Shown here in pieces: positions 34,048 to 41,856 of a stretch of 64,000 nucleotides of DNA. The notes under the pieces are model-generated. The model worked only from the letters and a program-made list of their open reading frames with translations. It did not search any database and was not told the DNA's origin. Within the stretch, counting starts at the first letter, position 1. Each line of letters begins with the position of its first letter. The DNA lies in NCBI RefSeq assembly GCF_014384995.1, contig NZ_JACRSY010000008.1, positions 62,001 through 126,000 of the forward strand. Reading direction: 5' to 3'. Position numbers and translations under genes: made by a program. This DNA comes from Zhenhengia yiwuensis (GTDB lineage Bacteria; Bacillota; Clostridia; Lachnospirales; Cellulosilyticaceae).

Positions 34048-34575
34048 TTAATGATCTAAGACTTCTAAGTAATGTGGTAAAAATACAGTAAGAAACTCCT
34101 CATCTCTAATCACTTCTTCAACTAATTTTTCATAAGTTCTATACGCCAAATCATATTCTTCCTTTGTGATAGTCCCTTCATCAAGCGCTTCTTGCAGTTC
34201 ATCTTCATCTATTAAGTGCACACTAAAATCAGGTGCTACAATAACATCTAAATATAAGTCTTCAAAATAAGGTATGTTTCTTTCATCTACCCCATTTTCT
34301 TTAGTCATATCAAAGTACCACTCTACAATTTCATTATGTCTATTATAAATAGCTGTTACACACCAAGTCTCATTGTCCGGCAAAAAGATTATGCCCTTAT
34401 AGCCATCATCACATAAGCATACTTCTGCATTATAATGTGCTTTTAATTTTCTTTTGACAGAACCCATTTTAACTAAGGAAACATACCCCTTCCATTCACC
34501 ATCTACATACATCCATTTGTAAGAACGCTCAGCGAGCCAAGCCCAATTACTTCCATCTAAATACTTTCTTTTCAT
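34048..34575 (-). CDS. DUF402 family protein (possible nucleoside diphosphate phosphatase)
   Basis: 175 aa, standard for DUF402. Visible are the strand pattern TAIYNRHNEIVEWYFDMT, the acidic DLYLDVIVAPD and DEDELQEALDEGTIT, where the family binds divalent metal. Some members hydrolyse nucleoside tri- or diphosphates (Ntdp type) and others belong to fosfomycin biosynthesis (FomD); nothing here selects one. Cytosolic, single gene. Confidence 0.85.
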   Translation of the reverse strand: MKRKYLDGSNWAWLAERSYKWMYVDGEWKGYVSLVKMGSVKRKLKAHYNAEVCLCDDGYKGIIFLPDNETWCVTAIYNRHNEIVEWYFDMTKENGVDERNIPYFEDLYLDVIVAPDFSVHLIDEDELQEALDEGTITKEEYDLAYRTYEKLVEEVIRDEEFLTVFLPHYLEVLDH

Positions 34576-34885
34576 CTATTCATTCCTCATTTTATTTAGT
34601 CTTGTATCTATTTTATCTGTTTTTAGTAAAGTTTTTATGCATAAAATGCCTATTTCCCTTTTTTCTAGAGTATACAGGATTAAGATAACATTTTAAATGC
34701 ATAATGCCATTTAGCATATGTTTTTCAAATGTATTATCCAAATATTTGGTTATAATAAAACGCTACAATTGAATATGATGCTAGTAAGCAAAAACTTATC
34801 TACACAAGGTATGCCAACAAGGTTTTTGAACTCGTATTGGGAGAAATAATTGCATTTATAAAAACTGATACCACAAATGATTACA
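34576..34885. other. Intergenic stretch without a recognised gene
   Basis: AT-rich. On the plus strand a 44-codon open run (34759-34893, IEYDASKQKLIYTRYANKVF...) has no start codon or ribosome site and overlaps the next gene's end; it may be a gene remnant but I cannot name it. Confidence 0.4.
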
Positions 34886-36124
34886 TCATTTAAATCTACG
34901 CTCTTCTAATCTGTCTATTAATGCTTTATAAGTTTTAATTTCTAGTACTTTCGAAGGTTCATAGACTTCAACCTTCTCTTGCTTATTAAACCAAATAGGG
35001 TAAATCCCTGCATTTTGTGCACCTATCACATCATATTTAAAACTATTACCTATGTACCATACTTCCTCTGATTTTAAGTTAAGTTTTTTAAGCGCCAATT
35101 CAAAAATTCTTTTATTTGGTTTTCTAAAGCCATATTCACTTGTTGAAATAACAAATTCAAACCGCCTATCATCAATGTCATATGCTCTTAACTCTTCCCT
35201 TATAGCTTCTTCTGAAAAGGAGGAGTTGCTTAATATGGCCTTCCTAATCCCCTGCTTTTCTAGATAATCTAAAAACTCTAGTACACCTTCCATAGCCATT
35301 CCTTTAAAAGCTGATTGGTTAAAGATATTTTCCATTTGTATAGGGTCTAGCTCAAAGGAAATACTGTGCATTTCATAAAGAAAGCGTTGAAAACTTCTCA
35401 TACTGTATTCAATCCCTGTCTGCTCTCTTGATTCATTAAAAGCCTCTCCCATTTCTATAGCATAAGTTTGTATTTCTTCTGCCGTTACTTGGTCTGGATT
35501 ATGAGCTTTCTCTAATAAAGCTTTGGTTCCTTCTAACGGCTCAGCTTCTATATATTCTATCAGTGTATCCCCTGCATCAAATAAAATAGCTTTAGGCCTA
35601 TGCATCTTTCTATTTTGCTCTTTCCACCTAAGTGCATCACGTTCCATCTGCTTTACAAAATCATCTTTTCCATCGCAATAGGCTTCTATATCATTTGGAT
35701 ATGTTAATGCTAGAGTTTCTTTTAACTTACCATATTCTAAGGCTACGTCATCATGTACTCTTAGATAATCACGTACTGCCAGATGCCTCTTGATATTTTC
35801 CGCATTACTCTCCTCAAAGATATGTACTTGGTGTGTGCGTTCATCTTTACTTTTTCTAAGGTATCTTCGTCCTTTTATACCAAACTCACCCATGCACTCA
35901 TAACCTATTTTTTCGAATTCCAAGTTAAACGCATCCACTTCTTCAATCTTTTTAACTACAGGCATGATATCAATAATTGGTTTTGCCTTTAATCCCTCAA
36001 CAGATGTACTGCCAATATGATGTACTTCAACAAGCAAATCCCCTAGAATATATTCAATGGCCTTAGCCTCTTGCTCATACATCATTTTCCATTCTTTATT
36101 ATAATCTACAACTTGTACTCTCAT
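34886..36124 (-). CDS. Fusion of a GrpB (UPF0157) domain with a HAD-family hydrolase
   Basis: 412 aa from the ATG at 36124 behind GGGGGGG. Residues 1-170 are the GrpB/UPF0157 nucleotidyltransferase-like fold (VEVHHIGSTSVEGLKAKPIIDIMPV, RRYLRKSKDERTHQVHIF, HLAVRDYLR). From about 176 a HAD domain follows: motif I LFDAGDTLIEY, motif II LSNSS, motif III lysine in FRKPNKRIF and motif IV GNSFKYDVIGAQNAG. GrpB-like proteins resemble nucleotidyltransferases; HAD enzymes remove phosphate. The two activities on one chain suggest linked transfer and dephosphorylation, but the substrate is unknown. The junction has no stop or frame break. Confidence 0.87.
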   Translation of the reverse strand: MRVQVVDYNKEWKMMYEQEAKAIEYILGDLLVEVHHIGSTSVEGLKAKPIIDIMPVVKKIEEVDAFNLEFEKIGYECMGEFGIKGRRYLRKSKDERTHQVHIFEESNAENIKRHLAVRDYLRVHDDVALEYGKLKETLALTYPNDIEAYCDGKDDFVKQMERDALRWKEQNRKMHRPKAILFDAGDTLIEYIEAEPLEGTKALLEKAHNPDQVTAEEIQTYAIEMGEAFNESREQTGIEYSMRSFQRFLYEMHSISFELDPIQMENIFNQSAFKGMAMEGVLEFLDYLEKQGIRKAILSNSSFSEEAIREELRAYDIDDRRFEFVISTSEYGFRKPNKRIFELALKKLNLKSEEVWYIGNSFKYDVIGAQNAGIYPIWFNKQEKVEVYEPSKVLEIKTYKALIDRLEERRFK

Positions 36125-36331
36125 CTTTGCCCCCCCTTCTAAAAATAAACACAAATCTTCTTTAGCAACCTTTAGTAGTGATTATATCATAACACTGATA
36201 ATCTTTTGTATTATTCCGAAATCTACATTGATAAATTATTATTTTTCTTCGTATAGATTGCTTATTCTTATTTCTAATGTTATGGTCGTATTAAGAACAA
36301 TATTTCTAACAATAAATGAGGATATACACTT

Positions 36332-37000
36332 ATGACACAAGTAAAAACAGTATTAGATAAATTAAAAATTGAAAACTATAAAAACAGATTATTCTTAAAT
36401 GTACCCGATACAGTTACGGAGCTACAAGATATTTTTGCAGATTATAAGGTACAACAAACCCAATATGATCGTATATTTTCCTTTGTATTTTCTTTAGAGG
36501 AATTTGAAAAAGCTATTGATGAGGTTGTAGAACAAAATTTACTAGCAGAGGGAGGCTACCTTTATCTGGTCTATCCTAAAAAAGGTAATAAACACTATGA
36601 TACCTTTATCCATAGAGACAGTATTATGACACTCCCTATGGATGAAGATGGCTATTTCAAAGAAAGTTTATTAAAATTTTCAAGAATGGTCGCTTTTAAT
36701 GATACTTTTACAGTCTGTGGCTTAAGACATCTCAAAAAAGCATTAAAAAAATCCCCTAAACCTAGTCAGTGTGTAGATGATTATAAAGATAAAGTTACAG
36801 ATTTAAAGGTCTATTTCCAAAACCAACCTGAAATTCTTGAACGCTACGTGGCACTGACCCCAGGCTATCAAAGAGATTGGGCACGTTACGTCTATAGTGC
36901 TAGAACGCAAAACACTATTGATAAACGCTTAATAGAGATGGCAGAAATCTTAAAGCAAGGCTTCAAGACTAAGCAGCTCTACACTAAAAGCAAACAATAA
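36332..37000 (+). CDS. YdeI/OmdA-family protein
   Basis: 222 aa. The first 130 residues are a Rossmann-like domain similar to those found in DUF3052-type proteins (VPDTVTELQDIFADYK, GGYLYLVYPKKGNK); the C-terminal 60 residues, VALTPGYQRDWARYVYSARTQNTIDKRLIEMAEIL, match the bacteriocin-protection YdeI/OmdA domain. Cytosolic; biochemical role unproved. It faces away from the GrpB-HAD gene across a 207-base divergent region and ends at a bidirectional terminator. Confidence 0.82.
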   Translation: MTQVKTVLDKLKIENYKNRLFLNVPDTVTELQDIFADYKVQQTQYDRIFSFVFSLEEFEKAIDEVVEQNLLAEGGYLYLVYPKKGNKHYDTFIHRDSIMTLPMDEDGYFKESLLKFSRMVAFNDTFTVCGLRHLKKALKKSPKPSQCVDDYKDKVTDLKVYFQNQPEILERYVALTPGYQRDWARYVYSARTQNTIDKRLIEMAEILKQGFKTKQLYTKSKQ

Positions 37001-37023
37001 AGTCCCCTTATCTTATAAATCTA

Positions 37024-37061
37024 AAAAAGCCTTACACTAGACAAATAGTGCAAGGCTTTTT
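37024..37061. terminator. Bidirectional terminator between the YdeI-like gene and the exporter-like operon
   Basis: 16-base arms (37024-37039 with 37046-37061) with one mismatch, A-run before and T-run after; both convergent genes end beside it. Confidence 0.88.
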
Positions 37062-37078
37062 ATCTTTAAACCAATAAA

Positions 37079-38290
37079 TTAACTTAACAATTTAGTCCAC
37101 TTATTAATAATAAATGTAATCAGGAGATACATAGGCATTACACCCCAGAAGGCCTCAATCATCGTTACTTGCCCTTCTAAGCGATAGACTAACATAATAG
37201 TTATAAAACTCAGCATAATAGCACCTAAAGTACTATAGAACAATGTCTTACCCTCTTCTACTTTAGCTATTTTACTAAAGGCTAGCATCCCTATACAAGT
37301 TATGCTAAAACCTCCTACTATCATGGCTTTTATTCCGTTATACCATCCATCTCCTATTAAAGCAGGCAAGGCCTGTAACTGTCTGCTATTTTCTATGAAT
37401 CCATCTATGAGTTTTGACCAGAATGTAAAGTCTGACCATTTATTTGGAATAATATAAGAAGGTATGTAGGTTATAAACTGCATCATCTCTATTGTTATCC
37501 AGGTTAAACCTAGTGCTATAATACTTAAAAGAATAGCTGATACCCAGTATCTATGGGTACTATAGATGAATTTATACAGTTTAATAAGACCATAAAGTCC
37601 TAATAGATAACCTGGTAAAAGTGCTAGTCCACTTAATAAAATGCTCGTTAAAGATAAGTTTCTTAGTACGCTTTCAGGCAAGTTATATTTAAATTTTAAT
37701 GTACTTATCACCCCTTCTACATTTTCTTTATCTACAAGTTGTACCCTCAGCGCACTAAACTTTGTTTCTTTATCTGCCATATCTGCTTGGGTGATGATTC
37801 TATTACTTTTTTCTTTAAGTACACCTCTTACCACATACGCCTTATCCTCTACTATAAGACTTTGACCTACAACATCGGTACTTCCCCACAAGCTATAGGC
37901 TACACCTTCACTTATGATTGTACCTTCCCCATCACCTTCATAGAGTGTTTGTCCTTGTAGTTTTTCTACAGGAAACAGCATGGTTAGGTTGCCATATACT
38001 TTAACAACTTCTCCTATTACATTTTTAGCAAGTTCTTTATTCCTTAAATCTTCTTTAGGGCTTTGCTCCCATGCTATAAAACTTTTTACGATTTTTTCAC
38101 TACTTTCACTTTCTCCTTTTTGAAGGTTCTTCATCGTCTCAGCATCCAGCTTTTCTCTATCATAGCGAAGTTCTACTACATCTTGTAATACTTGTATTTT
38201 CTGCGCATTTGTTAGACATATACTCCATGCCAATAAGGTTATAAATACAACAAGTACATATGAAATAATGCGCTTATAATCCCTCATCAT
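37079..38290 (-). CDS. MacB/FtsX-like membrane protein, last gene of the 44-37 kb operon
   Basis: 403 aa. One N-terminal membrane segment (about 8-27), an extracellular region to about residue 215 with a MacB-PCD-like stretch (GEGTIISEGVAYSLWGSTDVVGQSLIVEDKAYVVRGVL), then several membrane segments to the end. This is the layout of the MacB-type permease family, except that it lacks clear FtsX signature strength and no ATPase is encoded next to it. It overlaps the HlyD-like gene by ATGA, so the two are made together and may form one envelope complex. Confidence 0.75.
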   Translation of the reverse strand: MMRDYKRIISYVLVVFITLLAWSICLTNAQKIQVLQDVVELRYDREKLDAETMKNLQKGESESSEKIVKSFIAWEQSPKEDLRNKELAKNVIGEVVKVYGNLTMLFPVEKLQGQTLYEGDGEGTIISEGVAYSLWGSTDVVGQSLIVEDKAYVVRGVLKEKSNRIITQADMADKETKFSALRVQLVDKENVEGVISTLKFKYNLPESVLRNLSLTSILLSGLALLPGYLLGLYGLIKLYKFIYSTHRYWVSAILLSIIALGLTWITIEMMQFITYIPSYIIPNKWSDFTFWSKLIDGFIENSRQLQALPALIGDGWYNGIKAMIVGGFSITCIGMLAFSKIAKVEEGKTLFYSTLGAIMLSFITIMLVYRLEGQVTMIEAFWGVMPMYLLITFIINKWTKLLS

Positions 38291-40077
38291 TGTTCAACCA
38301 GGCGAACTCTATCACCTGCTGAGATTGGTTTATTACTTTTGACAATGACTGTATCTTGCGCTCCTAGTGCCCCTTCTACAGCTGCACTCCTTTGGTTTTT
38401 ATCTAGAATCATTATATCTACTCTATCTGCAATGATTTCCTCACCAAGTGTTGTTGTTTGTTGCTTTGCTACAAGTACATAGTAACTTCCATTCTCTTCT
38501 CTTAGTGCTTCAATCGGTATGATATAACGGTATTTATCTGATTCCTGAATCACCTTCATCATAGCGCCCATACCTGGTTCACCCTTTGGCACACTAATAC
38601 TTATTTTCTTCTTACCTTCTGTATCACCTTGTACAGGTACAATACTTTCTACTATGCTATCTCCTACAGGCATCTTATCCCCGTCTAGAGTAACTTCTAC
38701 TTGGTCTCCTATTTTAATAAGTTCTGCTTCCTCTTTAGTGAGCTCAGTCTCAAGTATATAGCTACTTGTATCTCCTACAAAGACAAGAAGGTCTCCTTTT
38801 GTTGTGGTATCACCTTTTGTAACTTTTACTTCTCTAATAATACCTGATGAAGGTGCTTTTAATTGTCCACCTTCTTTAATAGCTTTTTCTAACTTACTTA
38901 TTTCTCTTTCCTTTGCTTCTATATCTAAGAGCATAAGCTCCTTTTCAATACCTTCTTTTTGAAGATTTTGCTCTTTACTAAGTGCTAGATTTTCTTCTTC
39001 GCCTTCTGCTTTTACTAAATCTTTTTTTGCACTTTCTATTTTTCTATTTAAATCAGCTATTGTATCTTCCTTACTTACTAGTGCATCTTCTAATAAGCGT
39101 TCTTGTTCTTTTACCTGATTTCTTGCTGCTTTAACCTTTTCTTCTTCTTGCTTAAGACTTTCATCATCGATTTCGCCATTTTCAAGTCTTTTTACTTTAT
39201 CCTTAGCTTTTTGGAGTGACTCTTCAGCTGCTTTGATAGTACGCTCCCAGTCTGATTTTGTTATTTCATATTCCATCTCGGCACGTTCTAATGCCTGAAG
39301 AGCACTTGTTGCTTCCCCTCCTCCTAAAAGCCATAAGTTTTCTTTTGCCTCATCTACTGTTTGCTGAGCTCTCTTAATGGCTTTGTCTTTTTCATATTTT
39401 TGAGTCTCTAAATGCTTTTGTGCTTCTTTTTCTTCTTCTTTTGCTTTTTTAAGTTGTTCCTCTAAGCTTTCACCTTGAAAAGTAGCTAAGTTCTCTTCAG
39501 CTTCCTTTAAGTCTTCCTCAGCTTCTTTTACCTTCTCTTTAGCACGTTCTATTTTTACATCTTCTTTTTTCACAAGATTGATTTTATCTTCTTCAAGGTC
39601 AGCTAATGTTTTTTTTGCTGTTTCCATAGGTGAACTATTAGCTGTAAAGTCTTTATTGAGGCTAAGTTGTTCCAGTCTAAGTTGTAACTTCTTTAAATCA
39701 TCTCTTGCAGTATCTAGTTTCTCTTTTATCTCTTTAGCATCCAGTTCTAAAAGTACATCCCCTTTTTGAACGCGCTGTCCTGCTTCTACAAACACATTTT
39801 TTACAAGAAGACCTTCTCCTACTTCCATGCTTTCTTCATTTTTTGGCTTTAAGCTACCACGTACTTCCACTTTCTGTTCAATACGTCCACCCTTTGGTCT
39901 TTGGGCCACTACTTGCGGCGTTGTAAGTGCATCGGCAGATTTTGAAAGCCCTGTAAATGCCACCATAATAATGAGAAAGCCTGCTAATGCTTTTATAGCT
40001 ATTTGCTTAACTTTATCCCTCTCCTCTTTTGGAGTAGGTAATTCTTTTTTAAGTTGATTTTTTAAATTCATATTCAT
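38287..40077 (-). CDS. HlyD/MacA-type membrane-fusion protein with long coiled coil
   Basis: 596 aa from the ATG at 40077; the frame is open upstream but overlaps the previous gene. One membrane anchor (about 30-50) is followed by a lipoyl-like half (GEGLLVKNVFVEAGQRVQKGDVLLEL), a Glu/Lys-rich coiled coil of about 270 residues (roughly 115-385), the second lipoyl half (APSSGIIREVKVTKGDTTTKGD) and a beta-barrel/membrane-proximal part. Gram-positive members of this family act as adaptors of MacB-type exporters. The coiled coil is long for the family, suggesting it spans a thick wall. Confidence 0.88.
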   Translation of the reverse strand: MNMNLKNQLKKELPTPKEERDKVKQIAIKALAGFLIIMVAFTGLSKSADALTTPQVVAQRPKGGRIEQKVEVRGSLKPKNEESMEVGEGLLVKNVFVEAGQRVQKGDVLLELDAKEIKEKLDTARDDLKKLQLRLEQLSLNKDFTANSSPMETAKKTLADLEEDKINLVKKEDVKIERAKEKVKEAEEDLKEAEENLATFQGESLEEQLKKAKEEEKEAQKHLETQKYEKDKAIKRAQQTVDEAKENLWLLGGGEATSALQALERAEMEYEITKSDWERTIKAAEESLQKAKDKVKRLENGEIDDESLKQEEEKVKAARNQVKEQERLLEDALVSKEDTIADLNRKIESAKKDLVKAEGEEENLALSKEQNLQKEGIEKELMLLDIEAKEREISKLEKAIKEGGQLKAPSSGIIREVKVTKGDTTTKGDLLVFVGDTSSYILETELTKEEAELIKIGDQVEVTLDGDKMPVGDSIVESIVPVQGDTEGKKKISISVPKGEPGMGAMMKVIQESDKYRYIIPIEALREENGSYYVLVAKQQTTTLGEEIIADRVDIMILDKNQRSAAVEGALGAQDTVIVKSNKPISAGDRVRLVEQ

Positions 40078-40102
40078 CTTTTTAACCTTTCTCCTTTTTA
40101 CA

Positions 40103-40942
40103 CTACTCTTTAAGTCCAGCTGCACGAATCCCTGCTTCTAAGTCATTTTGCCCCCATAAGAAGACTAAAAGAGCTGGAATAAGCATGATAACTGATGCCA
40201 CTATAGAAACACTAAGCTGATCTACGGCAATCTGCGGCAAATACAATGATAACGGCCATAAGGATTTATCTTGTATAAATGTAAGAGGCTGCTCAATCAT
40301 ATTCCAGTATTCTAAAAAGCCTAGTACAAGAGCAGATACAATACCTGCTGCCCCTAATGGTAACCCTATATGTATAAAAGTTCTAAAATGCCCTGCCCCA
40401 TCCATCTTGGTTGCTTCTATCATAGCCTCTGGTATAGATTTGAAGAAGCGGTACATAATGAATACTGGAAATGTAGAAAAGACAAGTGGGTAGATAAGTG
40501 CACCTCTTGTATTAAGTAAATTCATTTTATCAAGAACAAGGTAATTGGGTACCATGGTTACCTGAAAAGGCATAAGCATAAGGGCTATATAAAGTGTAAA
40601 AAGTAACTTTTTGCATGGAAATTCAAATCTTGCAAAAGCCCATGCCGCTGGCATCCCAAAGCATACTTGCCCAATCAAAATAGGTACAACAATCTTAATA
40701 GAATTCCAAAACATAGCAAAAAACGCTGGAGAGTCTAATAATAACTCTATATAAGGCGCCATTGTGGGATAGGCTGGAATAAGTGGCCATTTTGCAAAGC
40801 CAGAACCTCCTAAAAGCACAGGACCAAAGTATGTCTTAATCTCATCAATAGGCATAAGTGAACCACTTATAAGCATCCATAAAGGTAACCACACAATAAG
40901 TGCTAGGAAACTGACTAGCGTTATAGGTATATATTTTTTCAT
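40103..40942 (-). CDS. Carbohydrate-type ABC transporter permease, MalG-like
   Basis: 279 aa with six membrane segments and the coupling-helix EAA motif as EATKMDGAGHFRTFIHIGLPL at about residues 173-193. It pairs with the MalF-like gene upstream, with which it overlaps by one base (TAATG). Such permeases import sugars or related solutes using a binding protein and a separate ATPase; no ATPase gene is in this operon, as with systems that share one MsiK-like ATPase. Confidence 0.92.
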   Translation of the reverse strand: MKKYIPITLVSFLALIVWLPLWMLISGSLMPIDEIKTYFGPVLLGGSGFAKWPLIPAYPTMAPYIELLLDSPAFFAMFWNSIKIVVPILIGQVCFGMPAAWAFARFEFPCKKLLFTLYIALMLMPFQVTMVPNYLVLDKMNLLNTRGALIYPLVFSTFPVFIMYRFFKSIPEAMIEATKMDGAGHFRTFIHIGLPLGAAGIVSALVLGFLEYWNMIEQPLTFIQDKSLWPLSLYLPQIAVDQLSVSIVASVIMLIPALLVFLWGQNDLEAGIRAAGLKE

Positions 40943-41856
40943 TAGTCCTCATCCCCTTCCCAAGTTCTTTGCAATAGTAAAATCAATATCAAAATAACCC
41001 CTGCAACTATGGTAGCTGCTGCTGATAATTTATCAATGTCTAAGGACACAAACCAATTGTTAAATAAATGCTGAAGCATATACATACTATCATGTGGATA
41101 ATCCCCTGCAATGAGGTAGGCCTCCCTAAATACTTTAAAAGAGTTAAGCAGTGACAATACGACTATAGTAAATAAAGTTGGTAAAAGCTGAGGTATTGTA
41201 ATCTTTGTAAATTGCTGCCAGCTACTTGCACCATCTACCTTTGCTGCCTCATATATTGCTGGTGAAATGGTACTAAGTCCTGCTAGCCAAAGTACCATAT
41301 CATACCCAATGTTACGCCATAAATAACTTGCAACAAGAATCCAAAAAGCCCAATCCGTCTTCATCCAGTCTACTCTTTGCCCCCCAAGTGCTATAATCCC
41401 ACGACTTAAAAGTCCATTTTGGTGAAAGAGAACTTGCCATAAAAGTACCACTGAAGCTACTGGAATAGCCATGGGTAAAAGGAATGTCATCTTAAATAAC
41501 TGCGCCTTCTTCCCAATAGCATTAATTAAAAGGGCAAGCCCTAAAGAAGCTATAACTAATAAAGGAATACAAATAAGTGTAAATTTTAAAGTATTTCCTC
41601 CTGCTAACTTAAAGGCATCATTTTGAAAAATAGTAGCGTAATTTTTAAGCCCTACAAATTCACCACTCATAGCCCCGAAGAAAGACCTACGTATAACATC
41701 TATAAAAGGAATAAAAATAAAAACCATTACCCCTATAAGACTTGGTAACAAAAAGCAAAGAGCGACTTTTAAGTCACTCTTTTTTTTATTCTGCCAAATA
41801 GGCTCTTGTGCGTTTTGCTGCTGCTTCGGCAGCTTCATTTGCTGTTTTCTCGCCAT
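40942..41856 (-). CDS. Carbohydrate-type ABC transporter permease, MalF-like
   Basis: 304 aa: a Gln/Lys-rich cytosolic leader of about 30 residues, then six membrane segments and the EAA motif EAAKVDGASSWQQFTKITIPQL near residue 205. AAAGG stands eight bases before the ATG. Its start lies 71 bases inside the binding-protein gene in another frame, so the two are tightly coupled. A hairpin (41759-41780) lies within its first codons. Confidence 0.92.
   Translation of the reverse strand: MARKQQMKLPKQQQNAQEPIWQNKKKSDLKVALCFLLPSLIGVMVFIFIPFIDVIRRSFFGAMSGEFVGLKNYATIFQNDAFKLAGGNTLKFTLICIPLLVIASLGLALLINAIGKKAQLFKMTFLLPMAIPVASVVLLWQVLFHQNGLLSRGIIALGGQRVDWMKTDWAFWILVASYLWRNIGYDMVLWLAGLSTISPAIYEAAKVDGASSWQQFTKITIPQLLPTLFTIVVLSLLNSFKVFREAYLIAGDYPHDSMYMLQHLFNNWFVSLDIDKLSAAATIVAGVILILILLLQRTWEGDED
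41759..41788. promoter_or_regulatory. Hairpin inside the 5' end of malF-like gene, just past the binding-protein stop
   Basis: 10-base arms AGAGCGACTT / AAGTCACTCT with one mismatch, followed by a run of eight T on the plus strand and by TTGCTTTTTG on the minus strand. On the minus-strand mRNA it directly follows the solute-binding-protein stop codon, the usual place for stem-loops that lower expression of downstream permeases. Confidence 0.45.

Noticed and set aside
34759..34893. 44-codon open run on the plus strand
   Set aside because: It has no start or ribosome site, overlaps the next gene and matches nothing I know; possible remnant only.
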